Positions 52,994 to 63,615 of a stretch of DNA of 64,000 nt are shown here, piece by piece. The notes under the pieces were generated by a model. That model was not told the origin of the DNA. It worked only from the letters and a program-made list of their open reading frames with translations, and did no database searches. Source of the stretch: Pseudomonas piscis (GTDB lineage: Bacteria > Pseudomonadota > Gammaproteobacteria > Pseudomonadales > Pseudomonadaceae); the NCBI RefSeq assembly GCF_009380155.1, contig NZ_WHUV01000001.1:372001-436000 (forward strand). Direction: 5' to 3'. The translations under genes and the position numbers were made by a program. The stretch's first letter is position 1; every line of letters starts with the position of its first letter.

Positions 52994-53614
52994 TTAGCCG
53001 GCGTTGTCTGCCATACGTTGCCACAAGGAGTAATACACCTGCCCGGATTTTTGTTCACGGTGCAGGCGCCAGCGCATCGGCAGGCCCAGGGAGGAAGGGG
53101 CGGCCTCGCTTTCGGTGTAGATCCAGGCGTCGTCCGCCAGCCAGCCGCGCTCTTCCAGCAGGGCGCAGGCGGCGGGCAGCAGGTCTTGGTGGAAGGGCGG
53201 GTCGAGGAACGCCAGGTCGAAGGCGCTCGCCGGCTGGGTCTCCAGGTAGCGCAGGGCGTCGGCGGTCTGCACTTGAGCGACGGTGCAGCGCAGGGTGCCC
53301 AGGTGCTCGCGCAGGCTGGATACCGCGACGCTGCTGTTGTCCAGGGCCAGACCACTGGCGGCGCCACGGGACAGGGCCTCGAGGAATACCGCGCCGCTGC
53401 CGGCGAACAGGTCGATCACCTTGGCTCCGGGCACGTAGGGCGCGAGCCAGTTGAACAGGGTCTCGCGCACCCGGTCCGGGGTCGGGCGCAATCCCGGCAG
53501 GTCGGGGAAGCTCAGCTTGCGGCTGCGCCACTCGCCGCCAATGATGCGCAGCTGGCCCACGCCGTTGTGTGGGTTGTGGGCGGGTTTCTTGGTGGGACGG
53601 GCTGGACGGGCCAT
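52994..53614 (-). CDS. rsmD: 16S rRNA (guanine966-N2)-methyltransferase RsmD
   Basis: 206 aa. It methylates G966 of 16S rRNA with SAM. Motifs: RIIGGEWRSRKLSFPDLPGLRPTPD at the N-terminus (typical RsmD opening), VIDLFAGSGAVFLEALSRGA (SAM-binding) and the catalytic LDPPFHQDLLP (DPPF). Its ATG overlaps the stop of the upstream M16 gene by one base, so it sits in the operon M16-M16-rsmD. In many proteobacteria rsmD is next to ftsY, as is nearly the case here. Confidence 0.95.
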   Translation of the reverse strand: MARPARPTKKPAHNPHNGVGQLRIIGGEWRSRKLSFPDLPGLRPTPDRVRETLFNWLAPYVPGAKVIDLFAGSGAVFLEALSRGAASGLALDNSSVAVSSLREHLGTLRCTVAQVQTADALRYLETQPASAFDLAFLDPPFHQDLLPAACALLEERGWLADDAWIYTESEAAPSSLGLPMRWRLHREQKSGQVYYSLWQRMADNAG

Positions 53615-55104
53615 CAGTGCTCCGGAACCCCGAGCGGCTGCTCGGCGGGTTTGTCAGTAGGGGGCGGCAACGGCTTCTGGGCGACGGTCGGACCGGCGCT
53701 GACGATCACCATCTTGTCGACGCTCAAGTGTTTGTTCATGGCGGCCTTGACCTGCTCCACGGTCAGCGCCTGGGATTGGCGCATGAAGTCTTCCAGGTAG
53801 CTCAACGGCAGATTGTAGAAGCCCATGGCGCCCAGCTGGCCGACGATATCGGCGTTGCTGGCGGTGGATAGCGGGAAGCTGCCGGCCAGTTCACGTTTGG
53901 CGTCGTCCAGTTCTTTCTGGGTCGGGCCGTTCTTCAGGTAGTCGGCGAATACGTCTTGCACCAGCTTGAGGGTGCCTTCGCTCATCTCGGCGCGGGTCTG
54001 CAGGTTGATCATGAACGGGCCACGAACCTGCATCGGGGTGAAGCCGGAGTAGACGCCGTAGGTCAGGCCGCGCTTCTCGCGGACTTCGCTCATCAGCCGG
54101 GTACCGAAACCACCGCCGCCAAGGATCTGGTTGCCCAGGGAGACCGCAGCGTAGTCCGGGTCGTCACGGTCGATCCCCAGTTGCGCCAGCAGCAGGTTGG
54201 TCTGGGTCGAAGGGAACTCGATATGGCCGATGCTGGCCTTGGGTTCGCTGGGTTGGGCGATCTTGGCCAGGGCCGGGCCCTTGGGCAGGGCGGCGGAGAC
54301 CTGGGTGGCAATCGCCTCGGCATCGCTGCGCGAGAGGTCGCCGACCAGCGCGATCACCACGTTGCCGGCGGCGTAGGCCTTGGCATGGAAGGCCTTGAGC
54401 TGGGTCAGGCTGATGGCCGGAATGCTCTGGGCATTGCCGTCGCTGGCGTGGCCATAGGGGTGGGCCCCGTACAGGCGCTTCATCAGTTCCAGGCTGGCCA
54501 GCTTGCCGGGGTTCTGCTTCTGGTACTCGAAGCCGGCGAGCATCTGGTTCTTGATCCGTGCCAGGGAGTCGGCCGGGAAGGTCGGCTTGCCCACCACCTC
54601 GGCGAACAGCTTGAGGGCCGGTTCACGCTTGTCGGTGGCGCTCAGGCTGCGCAGCGAAGCCACGGCCATGTCCTTGTAGGCACCGTTGCCGAAGTCCGCG
54701 CCCAGGCCTTCGAAGCCACGGGCGATGGCGCCGACGTCCTTGCCGGCCACGCCTTCGTTGAGCATGGCGTTGGTCAGCAGGGCCAGACCCGGGGCGTCGC
54801 CGTCCTGGCTGCTGCCGGCGGAAAAGATCAGGCGCATGTCGAACATCGGCAATTCACGGGCTTCGACGAACAATACCTTGGCGCCTTCGGCGGTGTTCCA
54901 GGTCTGCACATTGAGATTGCGATGGCTGGGAGCCTTGCCGTCCAGTTCGGCCAGGGACTGCAGCTTCTGGCTGCTCTTGGCGTTGTCCAGGGCCTGGCTG
55001 GCGTTGCTTTCGCCGGAGCGCGACAGGTACAGGCCGCCGGCGGTGATCAGCGCCACCAGCGCGGCGCCCAGCAGGATCGGCGAAGCATTCTTGCGCTTAG
55101 TCAT
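53614..55104 (-). CDS. M16 peptidase-like subunit lacking the zinc site
   Basis: 496 aa with one N-terminal hydrophobic segment (PILLGAALVALITAGGLYL, about residues 9-27), so membrane-anchored and periplasmic. The M16 fold is clear (FDMRLIFSAGSSQDGDAPGL, GGGGFGTRLMSEVREKRGLTY with the R/Y motif), but the inverse zinc motif HxxEH is replaced by LLTNAMLNEG. It is therefore the non-catalytic partner of the HxxEH-bearing protein encoded just upstream (eight-base overlap). A Pro-rich tail ends the protein. Confidence 0.9.
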   Translation of the reverse strand: MTKRKNASPILLGAALVALITAGGLYLSRSGESNASQALDNAKSSQKLQSLAELDGKAPSHRNLNVQTWNTAEGAKVLFVEARELPMFDMRLIFSAGSSQDGDAPGLALLTNAMLNEGVAGKDVGAIARGFEGLGADFGNGAYKDMAVASLRSLSATDKREPALKLFAEVVGKPTFPADSLARIKNQMLAGFEYQKQNPGKLASLELMKRLYGAHPYGHASDGNAQSIPAISLTQLKAFHAKAYAAGNVVIALVGDLSRSDAEAIATQVSAALPKGPALAKIAQPSEPKASIGHIEFPSTQTNLLLAQLGIDRDDPDYAAVSLGNQILGGGGFGTRLMSEVREKRGLTYGVYSGFTPMQVRGPFMINLQTRAEMSEGTLKLVQDVFADYLKNGPTQKELDDAKRELAGSFPLSTASNADIVGQLGAMGFYNLPLSYLEDFMRQSQALTVEQVKAAMNKHLSVDKMVIVSAGPTVAQKPLPPPTDKPAEQPLGVPEH

Positions 55105-56452
55105 GAGCGGATTCCTCAGGCAGTACGTGGGCCACGCTCATACGTTCCCGGGTGAAATAGGTGCGTGCAGCCTTCTGGATATCTTCCGGGGTCACGCTTT
55201 GCAGCTCGGCAAGCTCGGTGTCCATCAGCTTCCACGACAGACCGACGGTTTCCAGCTGACCGATGGCGGTGGCCTGGCTGGTGATCGAGTCGCGTTCGTA
55301 GACCAGGCCGGCGATCACTTGGGCGCGCACGCGCTCCAGTTCCTCGGCGGAAGGCGGGGTGGTCTTCAACTGGTCCAGCAGACGCCACAACCCGGCTTCG
55401 GCCTGGGCGATGGTTTTCTTCTTCTGGCTGTTGGGGGTGGCCGACAGCATGAACAGACTGTCGCCGCGGGTGTAGGCGTCGTAATTGGAGGAACCGCCGG
55501 ACAGCAGCTCTTCGCCGCGCTCCAGCTGGGTCGGGATACGCGCGCTGTAGCCGCCGTCCAGCAAGGCCGAGGCCAGGCGCAGGGCGTTGACCGCGCGCTT
55601 GTCTTCGGCGGTGGCGATGCTTGGCACGTTGAAGGCCAGCATCAGGCTTGGCAGCTGTGTCTTCACGTGCAGGGTGATCAGGCGCTCGCCTGGCTCGGCC
55701 AGCTCCATGGGGATCTTCGCTGGCGGTACGTCACGCTTGGGAATCGCGCCGAAGTAGCGCTGAGCCAGGGCCTTGACCTCGTCCGGGGTGACGTCGCCGA
55801 CCACTACCAGGGTGGCGTTGTTGGGCACATACCAGGACTGGTACCAGTGACGCAGTTCCTCGACCTTCATCCGGTTCAGGTCGGCCATCCAGCCGATGGT
55901 CGGCGTGTGGTAGCCGCTGGCAGGGTAGGCCATGGCCTTGAAGCGCTCGTAGGCCTTGGACATGGGCTTGTCGTCGGTGCGCAGGCGGCGCTCTTCCTTG
56001 ATCACCTCGATCTCGCGGCTGAACTCGTCGGCCGGCAGGCGCAGGCTGGCCATGCGATCGGCCTCCAGCTCCAGGGCCACGCCCAGGCGGTCACGGGCCA
56101 GAACCTGGTAGTAGGCGGTGAAGTCGTCGCTGGTGAAGGCGTTCTCCTCGGCGCCCAGGTCCCGCAGGATCAACGAGGCTTCGCCGGGGCCGACCTTCTC
56201 GCTGCCCTTGAACATCATGTGTTCCAGGGCGTGGGACAGGCCGGTCTGGCCCGGGGTTTCGTAGCTGGAGCCGACCTTGTACCAGACCTGGGAGACCACC
56301 ACCGGGGCGCGATGGTCCTCGCGGACCACGACCTTCAGGCCGTTGTCGAGGGTGAATTCGTGGGTGGGTTGCGGATCGGCAGCCAGGGCTGCAAGAGGCA
56401 GACAAACTGTGCTGAGCAGCAGGCCTGCGGCGCGGCGGGCTAGAGCATTCAT
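55097..56452 (-). CDS. M16 zinc peptidase (catalytic subunit)
   Basis: 451 aa with a signal peptide (ARRAAGLLLSTVCLPLAALA, cleavage about residue 24). The inverse zinc motif GLSHALEHMMFKGS (H-A-L-E-H) with a downstream ENAFTSDDFTAYY segment marks an active M16 metallopeptidase of the periplasmic PqqL/YmxG-like type. It probably works as a heterodimer with the catalytically dead paralogue encoded next. Substrates are unknown; relatives degrade peptides or process secreted proteins. Diverges from ftsY. Confidence 0.92.
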   Translation of the reverse strand: MNALARRAAGLLLSTVCLPLAALAADPQPTHEFTLDNGLKVVVREDHRAPVVVSQVWYKVGSSYETPGQTGLSHALEHMMFKGSEKVGPGEASLILRDLGAEENAFTSDDFTAYYQVLARDRLGVALELEADRMASLRLPADEFSREIEVIKEERRLRTDDKPMSKAYERFKAMAYPASGYHTPTIGWMADLNRMKVEELRHWYQSWYVPNNATLVVVGDVTPDEVKALAQRYFGAIPKRDVPPAKIPMELAEPGERLITLHVKTQLPSLMLAFNVPSIATAEDKRAVNALRLASALLDGGYSARIPTQLERGEELLSGGSSNYDAYTRGDSLFMLSATPNSQKKKTIAQAEAGLWRLLDQLKTTPPSAEELERVRAQVIAGLVYERDSITSQATAIGQLETVGLSWKLMDTELAELQSVTPEDIQKAARTYFTRERMSVAHVLPEESAHD

Positions 56453-56880
56453 TCGTTTTTAAACCTGTTGGGCTGCCCGCTGGGTATGGGCCTGCGGGCG
56501 AGAGGTTGGGGCGTGTCGCCATTCATTGCCAGGCCGGGCCTTGCGGGTGGCCACGCGGTACTGGTAATGAGGGGTGACACGCCCTAGGATACTGATCCGT
56601 TTTACTGGCGGCCACGCCTATCAGGTTCTCGCGGGTCAGCAATAACTTGATCGGGTTGTATGAGTTACCGGCAATAATCCTTGATTTATCAGCTAAAATT
56701 CGACGTTTCGCCGATTTTGCCGCTCCAGTCCTTTAGTAAAATCGATCCTTGAGATGCTTCCGAGCATTTCGACAACATGTTGCGCGTGAACAAGCTGGAT
56801 GAAACATAGTCTGTTCTGCATCGAATATTTATTTACCGAGGCGCCTGCTGGCGCATCGCTACCTTGAGATAGCCGTCTCC
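56453..56880. promoter_or_regulatory. Intergenic region upstream of ftsY (428 bases)
   Basis: Holds the divergent promoters of the M16 pair and ftsYEX-rpoH. An inverted repeat GGGCGTGTC (56509-56517) / GACACGCCC (56576-56584) and a 10-bp palindrome CAACATGTTG (56773-56782) are visible. The right part (56650-56850) is AT-richer and likely carries the ftsY promoter. No coding sequence is supported here. Confidence 0.45.
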
Positions 56881-58466
<1,586 letters not shown>

Positions 58467-58470
<4 letters not shown>

Positions 58471-59138
58471 TTCGTTTCGAACAGGTCGGTAAGCGCTATC
58501 CCAATGGTCACGTTGGCCTGCATGAGCTGAGCTTTCGTGTCCGGCGCGGCGAATTCCTGTTCGTCACCGGCCATTCCGGCGCCGGTAAAAGCACCCTGCT
58601 GCGCCTGTTGCTGGCCATGGAGCGCCCGACTTCGGGCAAGCTGCTGCTGGCCGGCCAGGACCTGGGACAGATCAGCAATGCGCAGATCCCGTTCCTGCGC
58701 CGGCAGATCGGCGTGGTGTTCCAGAACCACCAGCTGCTGTTCGATCGTACGGTCTTCAACAACGTGGCCCTGCCGCTGCAGATCCTCGGCCTGTCCAAGG
58801 CCGAGATCGCCAAGCGCGTAGACTCGGCCCTGGAGCGCGTGGCCTTGTCGGACAAGGCCGAGCTCTACCCGGGCGACCTGTCCACCGGCCAGCAGCAGCG
58901 GGTCGGCATCGCTCGCGCCATCGTCCACCGTCCGGCCTTGCTGCTGGCGGATGAACCCACCGGTAACCTCGACCCGCGTCTTGCGGCGGAAATCATGGGC
59001 GTATTCGAAGATATCAACCGTCTGGGCACCAGCGTGCTGATCGCCAGCCACGACCTGGCCCTGATTGCCCGTATGCGTCATCGCATGCTGACCCTGCAAC
59101 GTGGCCGCCTGATCGGCGATGGGGAGGCCGGCGTATGA
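58467..59138 (+). CDS. ftsE: Cell-division ATP-binding protein FtsE
   Basis: 223 aa ABC-type ATPase. Walker A GHSGAGKSTLLRLLL (about residues 35-49), signature LSTGQQQRVGIARA, Walker B LLLADEPTGNLD and the switch histidine in LIASHDLAL. With FtsX it forms the septal complex that activates peptidoglycan hydrolases. The ATG overlaps the ftsY stop by four bases and its own end overlaps ftsX by four. Confidence 0.97.
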
Positions 59139-60157
59139 GTGCCACCCGTACCCCTAAAGTGGCGGAGCGCGTGGCGCCCAAGGCCTCCGAGGCACCGCCG
59201 CCGAAGAAAAAACGTGACGAAGACGATGGTCCCGACTTCGGTACCTTGCTGCACGCCTGGATCGAAAGCCATCGCGCCAGCCTGCTGGACAGCCTGCGGC
59301 GCCTGGGCAAGCAGCCGATCGGCAGCTTCTTCACCTGCCTGGTGATGGCCGTGGCCTTGAGCCTGCCCATGGGCCTGTCGCTGCTGCTCAACAACATCGA
59401 GCGCCTGGGCGGCTCCTGGCAGCGGGCAGCGCAGATCTCGCTGTACCTGGAACTGGGGGCATCGGCCAGCGAGGGCGAGAGCCTCAGCGAACAGATCAAG
59501 GGCCTGCCGGGCGTGGCGGATGCCGAATTCATCAGCAAGGAAAAGGCTCTGGAAGAGTTCCAGCAGCAGTCCGGGCTGGGCGAAGCCTTGCGCGAGCTGC
59601 CGCATAATCCGCTGCCGGGCGTGGTCCTGGTCACGCCGCAGGAAGTGGACAAGACCACCCTGGAGGCCCTGCGCCAGCGCCTGGCGGAAATGCCCAAGGT
59701 GCAATTGGCCCAGCTGGACCTGGTCTGGGTCGAGCGATTGGCGGCGATCCTCAAGCTTGGCGATCGTTTTGTCTTCGGCCTGACGGTGCTGCTGGTTTCC
59801 GCATTACTTTTGGTGATAGGCAATACCATTCGTCTTCATATTGAAAACCGCCGCACGGAGATCGAAGTGATTAAACTCGTCGGCGGCACAGACAGCTATG
59901 TGCGACGTCCTTTCCTATACATGGGCGCGCTGTATGGCTTCGGTGCGGGGATCTTGTCCTGGGGTGTCCTGGCCTTCGGCCTGGACTGGTTGAACGATGC
60001 GGTAGTGGGCCTGGCAGGCCTCTACGGCAGCGATTTCGCCCTGGCGGGGGTACCTGTCGCCGACGGTCTGTCGCTCTTGCTAGGGGCGGTGCTGTTGGGT
60101 TATATCGGTGCGTGGATTGCGGTGGCCCGCCACCTGAGGGAGCTGGCACCGAAGTAG
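59135..60157 (+). CDS. ftsX: Cell-division protein FtsX
   Basis: 340 aa. A charged N-terminal tail (PPPKKKRDEDDGPDF) is followed by four membrane helices (near residues 65-85, 208-228, 255-280 and 302-325), with the large periplasmic loop between helices 1 and 2 that contacts hydrolase activators. IEVIKLVGGTDSYVRRPFLYMG is the FtsX permease signature. It partners with FtsE. rpoH follows after a 113-base gap that probably holds rpoH promoters. Confidence 0.96.
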   Translation: MSATRTPKVAERVAPKASEAPPPKKKRDEDDGPDFGTLLHAWIESHRASLLDSLRRLGKQPIGSFFTCLVMAVALSLPMGLSLLLNNIERLGGSWQRAAQISLYLELGASASEGESLSEQIKGLPGVADAEFISKEKALEEFQQQSGLGEALRELPHNPLPGVVLVTPQEVDKTTLEALRQRLAEMPKVQLAQLDLVWVERLAAILKLGDRFVFGLTVLLVSALLLVIGNTIRLHIENRRTEIEVIKLVGGTDSYVRRPFLYMGALYGFGAGILSWGVLAFGLDWLNDAVVGLAGLYGSDFALAGVPVADGLSLLLGAVLLGYIGAWIAVARHLRELAPK

Positions 60158-60270
60158 TGTCTTTTTGCTTGTATTGACCTTTCAGCGTTCATGGGAACTT
60201 GTTTAGCGGTTTCCGGTCAATTTTCGCAGTGCTGAACTGCACGAGTTATGTGAGTCGGAGGTTTTTTCGT

Positions 60271-61125
60271 ATGACCACTTCTTTGCAACCTGCTTACGCA
60301 TTGGTTCCAGGCGCAAACCTGGAGGCCTATGTGCACACGGTGAACAGCATTCCATTGCTGACGCCGGAGCAGGAGCGTGAACTGGCCGAGAGTCTCTACT
60401 ATGAGCAGGATCTTGAGGCAGCTCGGCAGATGGTGCTTGCCCACCTGCGTTTTGTCGTACATATCGCCCGCAGCTATTCCGGCTACGGGCTGGCCCAGGC
60501 CGACCTGATCCAGGAAGGCAACGTTGGCCTGATGAAAGCCGTGAAGCGCTTCAATCCCGAGATGGGCGTGCGCCTGGTGTCCTTTGCCGTGCACTGGATC
60601 AAGGCAGAAATCCACGAGTTCATCCTGCGCAACTGGCGGATCGTCAAGGTCGCGACCACCAAGGCCCAGCGCAAGCTGTTCTTCAACCTGCGCAGCCAGA
60701 AGAAACGCCTGGCCTGGCTGAACAACGAGGAAGTCCATCGCGTGGCGGAAAGCCTTGGCGTGGAGCCGCGTGAAGTGCGGGAGATGGAAAGTCGCCTGAC
60801 CGGCCAGGACATGGCCTTCGATCCGGCTGCCGAAGCCGATGACGACAGCGCTTTCCAGTCGCCGGCCAACTACCTGGAAGATCACCGCTACGATCCGGCG
60901 TTGCAGCTGGAAGACGCTGACTGGAGCGACAACTCCACCAGCAACCTGCATGAAGCGTTGCAAGTGCTGGACGAGCGTAGCCGCGACATTCTCTATCAGC
61001 GCTGGCTGGCTGAAGAGAAGGCAACGCTGCATGACCTGGCGCAGAAGTACAACGTTTCCGCCGAGCGGATCCGCCAGCTGGAAAAGAGCGCAATGAACAA
61101 GCTGAAGCTGTCCATTGCCGCCTAA
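60271..61125 (+). CDS. rpoH: Heat-shock sigma factor RpoH
   Basis: 284 aa. Region 2 ([37 protein letters not shown]) and region 4 ([20 protein letters not shown]) are typical of sigma-70 group 3, and the RpoH box, [15 protein letters not shown], identifies sigma-32. It directs transcription of chaperone and protease genes. A GGAGG at 60257-60261, ten bases before ATG 60271, decides the start. A rho-independent terminator follows the stop. Confidence 0.97.
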   Translation: MTTSLQPAYALVPGANLEAYVHTVNSIPLLTPEQERELAESLYYEQDLEAARQMVLAHLRFVVHIARSYSGYGLAQADLIQEGNVGLMKAVKRFNPEMGVRLVSFAVHWIKAEIHEFILRNWRIVKVATTKAQRKLFFNLRSQKKRLAWLNNEEVHRVAESLGVEPREVREMESRLTGQDMAFDPAAEADDDSAFQSPANYLEDHRYDPALQLEDADWSDNSTSNLHEALQVLDERSRDILYQRWLAEEKATLHDLAQKYNVSAERIRQLEKSAMNKLKLSIAA

Positions 61126-61147
61126 GCGCAAGCCAGGCCACAAGCCA

Positions 61148-61175
61148 AACGCCCCGAGATGATCGGGGCGTTTTT
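61148..61175 (+). terminator. Intrinsic terminator after rpoH
   Basis: AACGCCCCGA (61148-61157) pairs with TCGGGGCGTT (61163-61172), followed by a T-rich run (TTTTTGTTT). An AAA tract upstream lets it serve the convergent mtgA as well. Confidence 0.9.
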
Positions 61176-61192
61176 GTTTGTGCCTTGATGTT

Positions 61193-61915
61193 CTACTCGG
61201 CCCAGGGCGCCCGGCGTGATTCGTCCAGGCGATTGAGGTAGTCGGCCCCGCCCAGTTGGCTCATCTGCCGCCGGATCCAACCGGCACGCTGGAGCACGTA
61301 GGTACTGGGGCGAGCTGCGCTCCAGACCCGGGGGTTGGGCAGGACCGCCGCCAGCAGACTGGCTTGCTGGCGACTGAGATTGGCGGCGCTGACGCCGAAG
61401 TGATGGCGTGCGGCGGCTTCGGCGCCGAACACGCCTTCATCCCACTCCGCACTGTTGAGATAGATCTCGAGAATCCGCTGCTTCGGCCAGAGCACCTCGA
61501 TCAGGGCGGTGAACCAGGCTTCCAGTCCCTTGCGCAAGTAACTGCGGCCGGACCACAAGAACAGATTCTTCGACACTTGCTGGCTCAAGGTGCTGGCGCC
61601 GCGGATCTTGCCGCCGCGTTCGTTGTAGGCCAGGGCTGCCTGGATGGCGTCGAAGTCGAAACCCCAGTGCTCGGGGAATTTCTGGTCTTCGCTGGCGATC
61701 ACCGCGACCTTGAGGTTATCGGAGATCTCGTCCCAGGGTTTCCAACTGCGCTGCAGGTCGATGGGGTCGCCGTCGACCCAGGACTCGATCTTGCGCTCCA
61801 CCATCAAGGCCGTGCCTGGTGGCGGTATGAAACGCAACAGCAGCACCAGCGCGATGCTGCCGACGACGAACCACTTCAAGGCTTTTACCAGACGACGAAA
61901 CAGATAACGCAGCAT
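61193..61915 (-). CDS. mtgA: Monofunctional peptidoglycan transglycosylase MtgA
   Basis: 240 aa. One N-terminal membrane helix (residues ~15-30), then a GT51 domain: AVIASEDQKFPEHWGFD with the catalytic Glu, RGASTLSQQVSKNLFLW, and ILEIYLNSAEWDEGVFGAEAA. It polymerises lipid II glycans in the periplasm without a transpeptidase domain. Complete. Convergent with rpoH and divergent from the DUF423 gene. Confidence 0.96.
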   Translation of the reverse strand: MLRYLFRRLVKALKWFVVGSIALVLLLRFIPPPGTALMVERKIESWVDGDPIDLQRSWKPWDEISDNLKVAVIASEDQKFPEHWGFDFDAIQAALAYNERGGKIRGASTLSQQVSKNLFLWSGRSYLRKGLEAWFTALIEVLWPKQRILEIYLNSAEWDEGVFGAEAAARHHFGVSAANLSRQQASLLAAVLPNPRVWSAARPSTYVLQRAGWIRRQMSQLGGADYLNRLDESRRAPWAE

Positions 61916-61989
61916 AGAGATGGCTTGGCCGAACCGTTTGAGCGCGCCATTATACAGACCCTTTGCGCGGAATCTGACTGGAGTTCCCC

Positions 61990-62370
61990 ATGTTGCGTGG
62001 CTTCCTGATGCTGGCTGCTTTCTTCGGTTTCACCGGGGTGGGCCTGGGTGCTTTCGCCGCCCACGGCCTGAAGAATCGCCTCAGCGCCGAGTACCTGGCC
62101 ATTTTTCACACGGGAGTCACTTACCAGCTGGTGCACTGCCTGGCCTTGTTCGGTGTGGCGCTGCTGGCCACCCAGGTGCCGGGGCGCCTGGTGACGTGGG
62201 CGGGAGCGGCCTTCACCCTGGGCATCCTGTTGTTTTCCGGCAGCCTGTACCTGCTGACCCTGACCGGTATCGGCAAGCTGGGCATCATCACTCCGCTTGG
62301 CGGCGTAGCCTTCCTTGCCGGCTGGTTGCTGCTGGGGCTTGCCGCCTGGCGCCTACAGGCGGCGGCCTGA
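61990..62370 (+). CDS. DUF423 (YgdD-like) membrane protein
   Basis: 126 aa with four hydrophobic helices. The family signature GFTGVGLGAFAAHGLKNRLS starts near residue 13 and FHTGVTYQLVHCLAL near 40. Such small proteins are widespread; function unknown. It precedes thiS by 72 bases on the same strand. Confidence 0.9.
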   Translation: MLRGFLMLAAFFGFTGVGLGAFAAHGLKNRLSAEYLAIFHTGVTYQLVHCLALFGVALLATQVPGRLVTWAGAAFTLGILLFSGSLYLLTLTGIGKLGIITPLGGVAFLAGWLLLGLAAWRLQAAA

Positions 62371-62442
62371 CGCTTGTAGCTGACCTTTAGGTCATGATCG
62401 GGCTAGAATGCTGGCCCCTAAAAAGTGATGGCGGCCTCGAGC

Positions 62443-62643
62443 ATGCGCATTCAGTTGAACGGTGAATCCTTTGAATTGCCCGATGGCTCGACCGTCGCGG
62501 CCCTGCTGACGCGCCTGGACCTGACCGGGCGGCGGATCGCGGTAGAGCTCAATATGGATATCGTTCCGCGCAGCCAGCACGCTGAAACGTCCCTCAACGA
62601 GGGTGACCAGGTGGAAGTGGTCCACGCCATCGGCGGCGGCTAG
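62443..62643 (+). CDS. thiS: Thiazole-synthesis sulfur carrier ThiS
   Basis: 66-aa ubiquitin-like carrier that brings sulfur, as a C-terminal thiocarboxylate, to ThiG for the thiamine thiazole ring. It begins MRIQLNGESFELPDG and ends with the essential Gly-Gly (AIGGG). ATG 62443 is preferred over an upstream ATG. thiG follows after 168 bases. I see no TPP riboswitch upstream of it. Confidence 0.95.
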   Translation: MRIQLNGESFELPDGSTVAALLTRLDLTGRRIAVELNMDIVPRSQHAETSLNEGDQVEVVHAIGGG

Positions 62644-62811
62644 CCAGCAACTGCCGCGCCCGGCGGCGCCGCGCTGAAGCCGCCCACAATGCCCAGCCAG
62701 TCGGCTGGCCTTGCATTGGCGCCTGTTCTGCCTTTCCTGTGCGCTACCTGCCCGTAGCGTTCGGTCTACCAAAGAATTCTGCAAGAACCTCACCCCAACA
62801 GAGGATTTCCG

Positions 62812-63606
62812 ATGAGCAACGTTCGTAGTGACAAGCCTTTCGTCCTGGCCGGTCGGACGTACCAGTCGCGTTTGCTGGTAGGTACCGGCAAGTACCGCGA
62901 CCTGGAAGAAACCCGCCTGGCCATCGAGGCCTCCGGAGCCGAGATCGTGACCGTCGCCGTGCGCCGGACCAACATCGGCCAGAATCCGGGCGAACCGAAC
63001 CTGCTGGATGTCCTGCCGCCGGATCGCTACACCATCTTGCCCAACACCGCCGGTTGCTATGACGCGGTGGAGGCCGTGCGTACCTGCCGCCTGGCCCGCG
63101 AGCTGCTCGATGGCCACAACCTGGTGAAGCTGGAAGTCCTGGCCGACCAGAAGACCCTGTTCCCCAACGTGCTGGAAACCCTCAAGGCCGCCGAAGTGCT
63201 GGTCAAGGAAGGTTTCGACGTGATGGTCTACACCAGCGACGACCCGATCATCGCTCGCCAGTTGGCGGAAATGGGCTGCATCGCGGTCATGCCCCTGGCT
63301 GGCCTGATCGGTACCGGGCTGGGAATCTGCAACCCCTACAACCTGCAGATCATCCTCGAAGAAGCCAAGGTCCCGGTACTGGTGGATGCTGGTGTCGGCA
63401 CCGCTTCCGATGCCACCATCGCCATGGAGCTGGGTTGCGAGGCGGTGCTGATGAACTCGGCCATCGCCCATGCACAGCAGCCGGTACTGATGGCCGAAGC
63501 CATGAAACACGCGATTGTCGCGGGCCGCCTGGCGTACCTCGCCGGTCGCATGCCGAAGAAACTCTATGCCAGCGCATCCTCGCCGCTGGATGGTCTGATC
63601 AAGTAA
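62812..63606 (+). CDS. thiG: Thiazole synthase ThiG
   Basis: 264-aa TIM-barrel enzyme combining deoxyxylulose phosphate, dehydroglycine and ThiS thiocarboxylate. The substrate imine lysine is in [13 protein letters not shown], and [32 protein letters not shown] and [19 protein letters not shown] are family hallmarks. GAGG precedes ATG 62812. trmB begins nine bases after its stop. Confidence 0.97.
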   Translation: MSNVRSDKPFVLAGRTYQSRLLVGTGKYRDLEETRLAIEASGAEIVTVAVRRTNIGQNPGEPNLLDVLPPDRYTILPNTAGCYDAVEAVRTCRLARELLDGHNLVKLEVLADQKTLFPNVLETLKAAEVLVKEGFDVMVYTSDDPIIARQLAEMGCIAVMPLAGLIGTGLGICNPYNLQIILEEAKVPVLVDAGVGTASDATIAMELGCEAVLMNSAIAHAQQPVLMAEAMKHAIVAGRLAYLAGRMPKKLYASASSPLDGLIK

Positions 63607-63615
63607 GAGCCATTG

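Noticed and set aside
62371..62811. TPP riboswitch upstream of thiS or thiG
   Set aside because: I looked for the conserved CTGAGA and related thi-box elements and found none in these gaps; in pseudomonads the riboswitch is normally at thiC.
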